Of a DNA stretch of 64,000 nucleotides, positions 23,101-32,404 are shown piece after piece; within the stretch, counting starts at the first letter, position 1; the number at the start of each line of letters is the position of its first letter. Made by a program: the position numbers and the translations under genes. This DNA comes from Sphaerolaimus hirsutus (lineage: Eukaryota; Nematoda; Chromadorea; Monhysterida; Sphaerolaimidae): positions 1 through 64,000 of the forward strand of contig CAXIWS010000345.1 of the NCBI GenBank assembly GCA_964036195.1, in the 5' to 3' direction. The notes beneath the pieces are model-generated. The model was not told the origin of the DNA and ran no database searches. It saw only the letters and a program-made list of their open reading frames with translations.

Positions 23101-26100
23101 TCGAAGAAAAAACATGACGAATCAAATTGTATCAGACAAACAAAAATTGGTAGATACAACAATTCATACTTATAACCCAATTGTTTAAGGGCATGTTGCA
23201 AAAAAGCAGCATATCAGCATTTTCTGGCTTCAAATATGAGGTAGGTAGTTCAGTAGGTATGTGGCCAAACCAAATACAAGAAATGTGGAGTAAGCACTCC
23301 AACAAAGATAACATTAAATACTTTACTTTTACTCATCAACTTAGATACTATAAGCAAATCAAATTAATCACAAATATCTCAAAACAAAAATAATAACTCA
23401 ATTAAGGACATTATACAGGTTCGATATATCGAAAATATGGTCGATATTCGATATCGATATTCGATATTTTTTCAAAATTTTCGATATCGATATTCGATAT
23501 TCGATATTTTTTCAAAATTTTCGATATCGATATTCGATATTCGATATTAAAAAATGGTCGATATCCGATATTCGATATTCGATACGATATATCGTTTGAA
23601 CCCTAGGAAACACTCCATCATGACGTCATCGTTAATAAAATAAAAATTGTTTCAGCAAAAAAGGAAAAACATTCGACACTTGTACATGACTTCACCTTTT
23701 TCTTTTTGAAATGTTTTTCTTTTTTTTTGTGAACTTGAATACATAAGTATCCTGCTCGCGCATTAGCGACCACGACAAAAATAATTTTGGGCGCATACTT
23801 TGCGGTCCGTCGAGTATACGAAGAATGAGATTGTGTAACAGAATGCCACCGTATTTACCTGATTCCTCTGGGGGAATTTTTCGTCAGACTTTTTGAGGTC
23901 GGAACTATTAAAGGGGCGATTATTCAAGTGTTAGAATTATTAGGGGAGTTGTTCAAGGGGAGGAGGTTTTTGGTCTCCTCACCTGGCCAACAGGGGGGAG
24001 TTATTCAAGGGGGAGGTCTTATTCAAGGATATACGGCATTTGTTTACCTCACTTCACCTGTGAATGTAGCCAACTGTGATGCAGGTCTGAATCCAGGCAC
24101 TCATCCCAGCGTGAGTATCCAGAGATCCATTGATATCGTAAATTCTGAACATTCAAACCATCGCACTGATGGAACTACTAATGGGAAACCTGTCAATGAC
24201 AGAAAGTGGGATAGAACCACCGATGGTGTGTGGAGTTTTGGAAAATTTGTGACCCACCCAGTGGGTGAGAATGGGAGACATCCAGGTGCCACTCCCGGAC
24301 CCTGTAAAGTGCCCTGTAAAATGTAAAATGTCATGTAAAGTGTCAAAAGTCATGTAAAATGCCCTGCAAAATGGCAACCATATGTTTGCCATTTGGCAGG
24401 GCATTTTGCATGACTTTTGACGCTTTGCGAGACATTTGACATTTTACAGGGCGTTTTACAGGGTTTGGGACTGCCCCCAGGTCCCGACGATAGACTGCAA
24501 ACTGCTAGAACATTCATTGGAGAAGGAGGTCGAGGTGGACTGCATGTATGTGATTTACTTGTTATGTTTATAGTATGTTTTCTATCACACCACTTCAATA
24601 CTATCTATTCTATCTCAGAATCTGAATTTGCAACAACCTGAGTTAGAAATCGTGAGGAAAATGATCGAAGCGGGAGACATTTCTTTCGATGAGCCGCCAG
24701 GTGCCAGTCCCAGACCCTGTGAAATGCCCTGTAAAATGTCAAATGTCATGCAAAGTGTCAAAGGTCATGTAAAATAAAATACCTGGTAAAATGGCAAACG
24801 TTTTAGCAATTTTTTAAACAGAATTTGCCATTTTACCTGGCATTTTGACATGACTTTTGACACTTTGCGTGACATTAGACTTTTTACAGGGCATTTTACA
24901 GGGTCTGGGACTGCCCCCAGATGAAGTCACACTGGCCAGAGCTGTGCAAGCTTTGGTTCAAGCAGAACTGGATAGACAAAGACAGGACCATCATCCAGAA
25001 AATTTGCCTGTTATAGCTTCACCAGCTGCAGAGCCATTTAGCCAGACACAGGCATACTATGGTGGCTCTGGTGGCGGTACACCAAATGGTGGCTCCGGTG
25101 GCGGTACATTAAATGGTGGATTCGGTGGTGGTTCTGGTGGCTCCAGTGGTGGTACATCACATGGTGGACCTGGTGCCAATCCCAGACCCTGTAAACTGTA
25201 TTTTAAAGTGTCAAATGTCATGCAAAGTGTCTAAAGTCAAGTAAAATGCACTGCAAAATGGCAAATGCATGTTTGCCATTTTACAGGGAATTTTACATGA
25301 CTTTTGATACTTTGCATGACATTTTACATTTAACAGAACATTTTACAGGATCTGGAACTGCCCCCTGGTGGTGGTACATCAAATGGTGGCTCAGGTAGTG
25401 GAAGTTACAATGGTGGAAATGGCGGCAACAGCCAGTGTGAGTTCACATTATCCATCTTGTGATTTCTATTCAGCCCCCACATTTTTCCTGACAGTAACCT
25501 GAACCTACCCAGGTTGCACCTGCCACCAAGGGCCACCAGGTCGGCCAGGCAACCCTGGTGACCCTGGTGCCGATGGCATGGATGGGAGGATGGGAGAAAT
25601 GGGCCCTCCTGGCAGAGATGCACCCCCTGGTCTCAAGTACAAAGTGCCCACGTGTGTGAAATGTCCAAATCGATTGCCCCCGGCAGGGGTCAGAGGTGGA
25701 AGAGGTCCCAAGGGCAAAAAGGGAGAGACTGGAGACCCTGGCTATTTGAGGGTTGAATATATACCAGGAAAAAGAGGTCCACCAGGACCGGCGGGAAATA
25801 GGTGCTTGGGTGATAGTTTTGTTTTACATGACCTCGTAAACAGCCCCACCTTCCACATTCAGAGGCTACCAGGGTAACAATGGTTTCCCTGGCCAACCTG
25901 GAAGTCCTGGCAGGGAGATTCCAGTAGCACTGATACCAGGCAGGGCAGGCAGAACAGGGCAGCCAGGCAGGCCTGGCGATTCTGGAACACTTGGGGATGA
26001 TGGTAGGGATGGTCCGCCAGGGCCCCCGGGACCCCCTGGTATGGGTGGAGGTAGAGGGCCAAAGGGTGAGTGTTGGTGGCTGCATCACTGACTGCACTAT

Positions 26101-26728
26101 TGTTGGCTGGGAGAGGCTGGTGCCAGCCTCTAGTCAAGGAATGAAACATTTGGGATTTGGCGTGGAGAAAATAATTGATGATCAAAAATTTCTAAAAACT
26201 TCAAAATTTAAAATTCAAAGATTACTGAGATATATGAAAATATAAGCAAAATTCCAATACACAGTTGAATTTCACAATTTGATGCATTGTTGGTTGTGAA
26301 AACAAACAGGAAAGTGCCAGTGGAAATGAATACCTGATTGAAAACCCTACCAAAAGATAAACACATTTTCCGGTTGAAAAGATTGAGGACAGTTTAATAT
26401 GAGTAAAAACATTTGGGAATTTCTCAAAAATATGATCTGTTCTCAATTGTGTTAACCTGCAAATTTTTTCTATTGTCTTCTAATTGAAATGAACATGCAC
26501 TTTCACAATAACTCCTATTAACTACAAAAATAAATTTTAGGCACCTATGGCCCACCGGGACCTCCTGGCCCACCAGGCAACCGAGGGTCTCCAGGAGTTT
26601 GTGACCACTGCCCACCCCCCAGATACCCCCCTGGATTCTTTCAAGCTAGGGGCATTGAGCCCAGTCAGATAGTGGCAGCTTTTCATCAGTTGGGATTTGA
26701 GAGACAGCTACCGGATCAGGAAGGGTGA
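20125..26728 (+). CDS. Nematode cuticle collagen, 575 residues, eleven exons
   Basis: Exons: 20125-20237, 20394-20505, 22485-22650, 24070-24285, 24481-24545, 24619-24700, 24921-25172, 25395-25436, 25513-25801, 25863-26065, 26541-26728 (TGA last). All junctions are GT-AG and in phase. The start ATG has an in-frame TGA 9 nt upstream; CTCGCAG at 20091-20097 could be a splice-leader acceptor. Residues 29-75 form the cuticle-collagen N-domain: Arg/Tyr-rich QRQYRYAAF, a membrane segment (about 32-54) and [15 protein letters not shown] before Cys74. Residues 76-349 are a long non-collagenous part ending in GGSGGGT repeats. Cys350, 351 and 353 open the first Gly-X-Y block, Cys397/400 separate it from the next, and Cys534/537 close the last. 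Such collagens trimerise by these cysteines and are secreted by the hypodermis into the cuticle. Usual length is near 300, so this N-terminal extension is unusual. Introns 1, 4, 6 and 7 are single transposon copies. If intron 7 ended at its target duplication the protein would gain nine residues. Confidence 0.9.
20238..20393 (+). mobile_element. Introner: collagen intron 1 (family I MITE)
   Basis: The whole 156-bp intron is the element. Exon ...TTCATCAG is followed by GTGCCAGTCACAGACCCTG, and the element ends CAGGGTCTGGGACTGCCCC with the duplicated CAG as acceptor. The halves are inverted repeats rich in AAATGTCAAATGTC and its complement. It splits the codon in phase 2. The spliced reading gives FISTVMAS within the membrane segment. 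Confidence 0.88.
20957..21625. mobile_element. Inverted-repeat element with CGACAAGTCC units (collagen intron 2)
   Basis: The left end TTGAGGCGTCCAATTCTAAA and right end TTTAGAATTAGACGCCTCAA are reverse complements apart from one base. Between them the unit GCGACAAGTyCA recurs about every 40-90 bp (for example 21190, 21280, 21352). No coding is recognised. Confidence 0.6.
21757..22210. mobile_element. TACCGTATTGGCTTGTTTTGA inverted-repeat MITE
   Basis: It starts TACCGTATTGGCTTGTTTTG and ends CAAAACAAGCCAATACGGTA at 22210. Inside, GGCACTCAATTCGAGCATGG-type units repeat near both ends. It lies in collagen intron 2. Confidence 0.75.
22670..23818. mobile_element. TATACTCGACGG MITE carrying a nested TCGATA element
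   Basis: The ends are TATACTCGACGGACCGCATG (22670) and TGCGGTCCGTCGAGTATA (ending 23818), the same family as 28527-28784. It is split by the TCGATA element at 22713-23605. It lies wholly in collagen intron 3. Confidence 0.7.
22713..23605. mobile_element. hAT-like element of TCGATA satellite units
   Basis: Inverted ends AGGGTTCAAACGATA and TATCGTTTGAACCCT are flanked by AGGAAAC on both sides (8 bp with one mismatch). Both subterminal parts are arrays of TCGATATCGATATTCGATAT with A/T spacers. The intact MITE at 28527 reads through the target site, which confirms an insertion. Confidence 0.65.
24286..24480 (+). mobile_element. Introner: collagen intron 4 (family I MITE)
   Basis: Exon ...GACATCCAG is followed by GTGCCACTCCCGGACCCTG. 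The element ends GGGTTTGGGACTGCCCC plus duplicated CAG, and the exon resumes GTCCCGACG. It is 195 bp, phase 1, and excision gives Pro-Gly-Pro-Asp in frame. The inverted halves meet near the central CATATGTTTGCC. Confidence 0.88.
24701..24920 (+). mobile_element. Introner: collagen intron 6 (family I MITE)
   Basis: Exon ...GAGCCGCCAG is followed by GTGCCAGTCCCAGACCCTG. The element ends GGGTCTGGGACTGCCCC plus duplicated CAG, and the exon resumes ATGAAGTCAC. It is 220 bp, phase 1. Both ends are the cleanest pair of inverted repeats among the four. Confidence 0.9.
25173..25367 (+). mobile_element. Introner with CTG duplication: collagen intron 7
   Basis: Exon ...GGTGGACCTG is followed by GTGCCAATCCCAGACCCTG. 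The element ends GGATCTGGAACTGCCCC followed by CTG (25365-25367). The duplicated target is CTG, so no AG stands at the element boundary. Reading into the element meets a stop, so it must be removed. The first in-frame downstream acceptor is CTCAG at 25390-25394, which drops 27 exon bases but keeps phase. Confidence 0.8.
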
Positions 26729-26762
26729 TCATATTTTGGAGTGAATGTCACTGTGGAGTCTG

Positions 26763-26768
26763 AATAAA
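26763..26768 (+). terminator. Polyadenylation signal AATAAA of the collagen gene
   Basis: AATAAA lies 35 nt after the collagen stop codon, followed by a T/G-rich stretch. This is a usual spacing for a nematode 3' UTR. Confidence 0.6.
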
Positions 26769-27332
26769 TTCTGGTTTGATCATTGCATTGGGTCTGGTAT
26801 TTTGTAGTGCCCATGTTTATTCATGCGGTATGCTGTGAATAGCATTGAAAAATATTCTAGGGAGAAAAATTTATCTCATGAAAATAAAAATATATAAGAT
26901 GTTTTATTCTCAAAGCTTTGCAAGAATTTCGCGAAAAGATTTAATTATTATTTTTTCTAAAATGTCAAAAAATATATATCATTTACATTTATTTATATTT
27001 TCGCACAGGGTCTTCCAGGGAAATACAATTTTCTATTCTATCCATTTCATTTTTGTGATATTTTCTGAGATTATATTCAATTATGTTTTTTTAATCACTC
27101 ATTTTTCAATGCTAGTCGCAAAAAAGGGTCACTGTGCAATATATTTAGTTTTTCAGTCTTTCAAAATTGATCCTTCATTTAAGTCATGCATCTGCTTTAT
27201 CCTGTACAGTGTGTTGATCAAATCCCGTTTCCAAATACAATATAGGTAACCATTCAAGATATATTTACTCACTCAAATTTTATGACCAGAATGTTCTCCA
27301 CACATGAAACTACAGTGATTTACATGTAGGTA
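26769..27332. other. AT-rich intergenic sequence, nothing recognised
   Basis: The frame at 26845-27249 is open for 134 codons but is Phe/Ile/Lys-rich, as expected for AT-rich DNA, with no splice or domain support. Confidence 0.5.
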
Positions 27333-27942
27333 CCAGAGTTGTTAAAAGGTACGTACGTTTACTCAAAAAATACGCGTACGCGTGTACGCGGTAAATACAT
27401 TTACATATATTTTTCAAAAAAATACTGTATGCACTTGTACGCGTACACTTTCAAAGCGTACGCGTACGGAAAATGTATTTATAAAAGTTCAATGTGGGAC
27501 ATATTTATAAAATAACTACACTGCTATGTATTTACAGAAGTGGTTCCATCGAATCTTTTAGATATGCGGGGTTAGTGCCTTTAAAAATTTCAAAATTCGC
27601 AACCAAATCGAAATGGTTATGGAGACAATGGATGTGGTAAACGAGTCGGGAGAACGATGATTTTTATCTCCTAGGAAAAAGAGACCTTGAAAACTATATA
27701 ATCTGTCATTTGCTTATAGAAAAACATACGTTCTGCTGTACACGTATGAAAAAAGGCCCACTTTTACACATTCTATAAAGAAAAGTAGTCGTTTCTTCAC
27801 TCACAAAAAAGTACCCACATTTACGCGTACGTACAAGTAAAAAAAAGTATTTTACGTTTTCTATACTTTGTGGTGAGTAAAAAAAAAAACTTTACGTTTA
27901 CATATACTTTTAAAAAAGTTCAGTAATTCTAACAACTCTGGA
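27333..27942. mobile_element. CCAGAGTTGTTA-end inverted-repeat element
   Basis: The ends are CCAGAGTTGTTA and TAACAACTCTGG. Subterminal sequence is rich in TACGCGTACGCG on the left and TTTACGTTTACAT on the right. The end sequence is hAT-like, but I cannot fix the target duplication. Confidence 0.6.
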
Positions 27943-28526
27943 AGAAATGTAAACATATGTACCATATGCCCTTGAAATATCTCCCGGGTGTTTATTTTTT
28001 TCATAGTGGTAATTTTGTGGGGGCGCGATCAAACAAAGGGGTTTACTATTTCACCAGAGTGTTCTTTTTGTTGGTAACTTAGGTAAACATTTTAAATGCT
28101 ACAATAACCGCCATGTATAAGAGTATATTGACTTATAGTCTCTCCCAGTATGTTGATGGCACAAACCCTGTCCTGATGGTGCTGTGCATAATAGTCTACT
28201 GCCAGAATGAGATGTCTGTCAACTGCAGTTGATGGGGATTAAGAATAAGTCATTCTAGTAAACTCAAATGCCTTCAATGCCGATTTATGAGTTTACCAAC
28301 ATCTCGCAGTAAACTAGTGTGCGCACACGCTATGTAACACAGTCATTGTTTTTAACGTGTGTTCTGCATTACCCGGATCATAAACCACAGCTTTTGTCAT
28401 CTACATTCTCTTTACACTCTTTTTAGGGGGGAGGGGGTATTTCGAGGGAGGGGGTTATCGATTCATAGTGGCCATGTTGAGGGGAATTTCGTGGAAATAC
28501 AGTACTCAAGTATACATATTTATGAG

Positions 28527-28784
28527 TATACTCGGCGGACCGCAAAGTATGCACCCAAAATTATTTATGTCTTGGTCGATAACGCTCGAGCTGGATACTT
28601 ATGTATGCACTTTCACAAAAAGCAAGATAATTAAAAAACTAAAAAGGCGGAGTCGCGTTCAAATGAGGAATGTTTTTCCCGTCATGTTTTTTATTCTTTT
28701 TTTACTTGAATTTTCTTTTAATGATGACGTCATGATGGAGTGTTTCCGCCAGAAAAATGCATAGCATGCGGTCCGCCGAGTATA
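28527..28784. mobile_element. Intact TATACTCGGCGGACCGCA MITE
   Basis: 258 bp with matching ends TATACTCGGCGGACCGCAAA and GCGGTCCGCCGAGTATA. It serves as the uninterrupted reference for the split copies at 9971-10935 and 22670-23818. Confidence 0.75.
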
Positions 28785-28847
28785 AAAACAAATACATGTT
28801 TAAAACACCTATCCTCTACACTATACAGAGTCCTAACTTCACCCCAG

Positions 28848-29481
28848 GGGCCAGATTTAATACTCCCTACAGATTTGTAGGGTAGGGCGTACGCCCGATA
28901 GATTTTTTAACGTTCAGCCGCATCGACGCACAAGCACCGAGGGCAAGGCGGTTAGTAAAATATACGAAACCATCCCTTAAGGTCGCCGATATTGCAATAT
29001 GACGTATATCGCTTCGAGTTTGGCCCAGAAATCACTATTTCGTCATTTCTTGGCCGTCTCCCAATTCGCTTTTTATTTTATTTTGTCGGGCGGGTTACTC
29101 GCATAAGTCGCGCTTTTGTACGCTCGTGCATGCATTTCTTTCTTGTCGCTGCCCTCATGGTTTCGGTTGCAGACAGTGAACACTAAAAAAGTGACCACCT
29201 GACTACACAAAAGCGCGAATTATGCGAGTAACCCGCCCGACAAAATAAAATAAAAAGCGAATTGGGAGACGGCCAAGAAATGACGAAATAGTGATTTCTG
29301 GGCCAAACTCGAAGCGATATACGTCATATTGCAATATCGGCGACCTTAATGGATGGTTTCGTATATTTTACAAACCACCTTGCTCGCGGTGCATGTGCGT
29401 TGATGCGGCTGAACTTTAAAAAATCTACATGGCGTACGCCCTACCCTACAAATTTGTAGGGAGAATTAAATCTGGCCCCAG
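28848..29481. mobile_element. Palindromic family III element, CAG target duplication
   Basis: It begins GGGCCAGATTTAAT and ends ATTAAATCTGGCCC, flanked by CAG (28845-28847, 29479-29481). The arms are close reverse complements over about 270 bp with a short central loop near 29180. It ends 26 bp before the globin-like exon, in its downstream intron. Confidence 0.8.
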
Positions 29482-29507
29482 ACCCCACCCCCCAGAAAAG
29501 AGCTCAC

Positions 29508-29660
29508 CTTAACCCAGGCGGGCCAAAAGGCCTCCCAATGGGCGGGCTGCATGTGGAACGGCTTGTGTTTGTTGACCATTTCCCTGGCGTAGGCGCGCAT
29601 CAGCGAGGGCTGGTGCATCGCCGCCACGCTCAGGTGCACCGCCAGAAGTAGACGCAGCCC
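29508..29660 (-). CDS. Globin-like internal exon (helices E to G)
   Basis: On the minus strand CCGCCCAG precedes 51 open codons and GTGAGC follows, both in phase 0. The translation begins GLRLLLAVHLSVAAMHQP, then a second helix ending in NKHKPFHMQPAHWEAFW. This aligns by eye with globin helices E-F-G: an Arg-Leu helix, the H-x-P turn, the F8 His that binds heme iron (His32 of the exon), then the Met/Val and aromatic residues of helix G. The distal E7 residue would be the last codon of the preceding exon. The exon is GC-rich against an AT-rich background. I could not find the first or last exons; large repeats lie on both sides, so it may be a broken gene or one with very long introns. Confidence 0.6.
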
Positions 29661-29787
29661 CTGGGCGGTTATTGGGAGGGTTATGGTAGTGTTATGTTAG
29701 ACTTGAGAGCCTGTTGTGTTGTATGGTAGTGGTGTTGATCTTGGAAAACACGTGAAAATGTGTTTTGGACACCTTTGGGTTTACCTG

Positions 29788-31025
29788 GGGCCAGATTTAA
29801 TTCTCGAGTAATGTGCCCTACCCGAAAGTAATGCACCCGAAATCGGGCAGCCGTCCTACAAATTGTTTACGGATGCCCTACCCTACACGTCAGTCTCCCG
29901 ACACGACAAAACGCAATTCAATTGCGTGTCGGGAAACACGTGTCGGGTGTAGGGCATATTTATTTGTTTTGTTTAGTGTTTCACAAAAAAAGAAAATGTG
30001 TATACTCGGCGTACATGATACTATAAAATGAGTTGCATGATGTCATATCATGCACGCTGTATCCAACCCGTAGAACTCTGTTTTGGTGACTCGTGCTTAC
30101 GCATATACGGAGTGAATACATTGTGAAGTGTGTGTAAACTCGGCGGACATTATGGAAGTCAATGGTCTAAGGAATTTTTGTACGAGTGCAGTATAAACCA
30201 ACGATAGGGTCACATGTGAATTTGGCCCACGTCCAAGTCACTCTGCGTTTCAGACAAATGAGAGCGAAAAACGCAGGTTTCATGTTCACGTCACTGATTA
30301 TCGCTGCGGAATGCAATAAATCGACCAGAAATCATCACAAGTACACTAGTTGACACATTTGTGATCATTTCCAGTCGCTTAATTGTATTCCACAGACGTA
30401 ATGAGTAACGCAAACATAAATCCTGCGTCTTTCACCTCATTCGTAAAATACGTAACCCAACGCGTGCCAAGTTAACATACAGGATATCTATCACATTCAT
30501 CCTTTTTAGGATTTCGTTAGCATTGTTTGAGCGCGATATCTAGATTTCTGACTGTGTATTTTTATATCCGTGCTTTATCCATTTATTTTCACATTTGAAA
30601 GTTCAATCAGTTTAAATAAACTGTGAATCAAACGGAATCCGTCCATTTGAATTCGAATTTGAGACACATCTTACTAGTTCATAAAAGAAGGAAAGCTGAC
30701 TCGTTTCATGTCAGCCGAGTTTATCTATTTAATAAAATTTCATAAAGTTTTTTTTCTAAATCGTGATTTTCATATTTTTATCAACCTAGTTCTGTTCCTG
30801 CCCATCGTTATTTTGCTGGAGGGCGGAATATTATTTTTCTTTTTCTTTTGTCGGCCACGCGCCCGACGAAATGTGAGAATTGAATAGGAAATTGGTGTGT
30901 AGGGCGCCTTACATGCATAACTCTGCTATGGATTGTGCACGGTTTTGTCAGCAAGTAGGGAGATGCGTGTCGGGAGTAGTGCATAACTTAAGAATATTTG
31001 TAGGGCAAATTAAATCTGGCCCCTG
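29788..31025. mobile_element. Family III element, CTG target duplication
   Basis: It begins GGGCCAGATTTAATTCTCG and ends AAATTAAATCTGGCCC, flanked by CTG at 29785-29787 and 31023-31025. About 1.24 kb. The interior has no transposase that I can recognise. Its right target copy directly abuts the family II element at 31026. Confidence 0.75.
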
Positions 31026-31300
31026 GTGCCATTTCGGCAAATTGAGAAGTGAGAAGGCAAAATGGGAAAAGTGAAGTGAAATGGCAAGTAAATTGGCAAA
31101 AGCGAAGTGAATTGAGAAGTAAAATAGCAAAAGAGAAAAGAAATTACTTCTTATTTTTATTTTTTACTTCGCTTTTGCCAATTCACTTGCCATTTCATAT
31201 CGTTTTTGCTAATTCACTTGCCATTTCACTTCGCTTTTGCCAATTCACTTCGCATTTGCCGTTTTACTTCTCACTTCTCAATTTGCGGAACTGACCCCAG
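31026..31300. mobile_element. Family II MITE (GTGCCATTTCGGCAAATTGAG)
   Basis: It starts GTGCCATTTCGGCAAATTGA and ends TCAATTTGCGGAACTGACC before CAG (31298-31300). The left flank is CTG. The body is made of GCAAAAGCGAAGTGAA-type units on the left and complements on the right. The GTGCC...CAG layout is the same as in the introners. Confidence 0.7.
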
Positions 31301-31435
31301 GATGAATTATCTTTGAATGAATGAGCAGTTGACAGACTTGGGGAATCAACCGCTTGTCAATTAAAATAAAACATCCAGACTCCCTGAAGAATTGGGGACA
31401 ATTTCAAACGTTAAGTTTGCATATATGCACGGAAA

Positions 31436-31625
31436 CAGGGCGCCAAGCGCCAAGAGCGTCATGGCGCCTTTCAGAAAGTGGGCGCCAGGTGCCAGGGGCG
31501 CCACAGAAAAAGGGCGCCAAGCCAAGCGCCAATGGCGCCATGGCGCCCTTGGCGCTTGGCGCCCTTTTTCCGTGGCGCCCTTGGCGCCTGGCGCCCTGCT
31601 TTAGAAGAGCGCCAAAAAGGCGCCA
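31436..31625. repeat. GGCGCC palindromic array
   Basis: Alternating GGCGCCAAG, CTTGGCGC and GCCATGGCGCC units, able to fold on themselves along the whole length. Same family as 5285 and 32071. Confidence 0.8.
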
Positions 31626-32070
31626 ACAGGGTTTCACGGTGAGTGCTGTGTAAACGAAAAAAAAATGAAAAACGCATCCGTGGATGATCTAAATTCGCCA
31701 GAAAAATGGACGGAGTGGTGTGAGTGGGTGGAAATCTTTCATCCAACGGTTCATCAGATCTGTCTGACGGATCAGAAGACAATAATGATGGACCGTCTAA
31801 CTTCCAAAATCATAATAAAACGGATTTAAATCGTTGCAATTAGGAAACATTGTTTGGAAAAGTCTATTTGTAATGAATGGATTGTTGTCAAATGACAATT
31901 TCCATTGCATTTGAATTTGTCATATGGATTTTATTCGAACTAATTTTGTTGCTAGCCTTGTTTTTGTTCATTACATCCTGGAGAACGCGAATTAAGAAGT
32001 GAATGCGCATACAATGGTGCTGTAGAAACGTTTTTAGCACACGCATGGTGTTGAAGGCACTTTTTTATTC

Positions 32071-32305
32071 TGGCGCCCTTGGCGCCTGGCGCCCTATTTT
32101 CCAGATGGCGCCATGGCGCCCTTGGCGCTTGGCGCCCTTTTTCCGTGGCGCCCCTGGCGCCTGGCGCCCACTTTCTGAATGGCGCCATGGCGCCCTTGGC
32201 GCCTGGCGCCCTTTTTCTGTGGCGCCCTTGGCGCTTGGCGCCCACTTTCCGAATGGCGCCATGGCGCCCTTGGCGCCTGGCGCCATTTTTTCTGGCGCTT
32301 TTCCA
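32071..32305. repeat. GGCGCC palindromic array
   Basis: Long array of GGCGCCATGGCGCC and CTTGGCGCCTGGCGCC units joined by CTTTTTCTG/CACTTTCTGAA spacers. Frames are open on both strands because of the repeat. Confidence 0.8.
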
Positions 32306-32404
32306 TCACTAATTGGGACATTGCACTGTCTGTTTTGCACCACAACAATGTACTGTATACCCGCCGGAGCGCAAAATTACTACTGTTTTAGTCGATAAGT
32401 ATTC

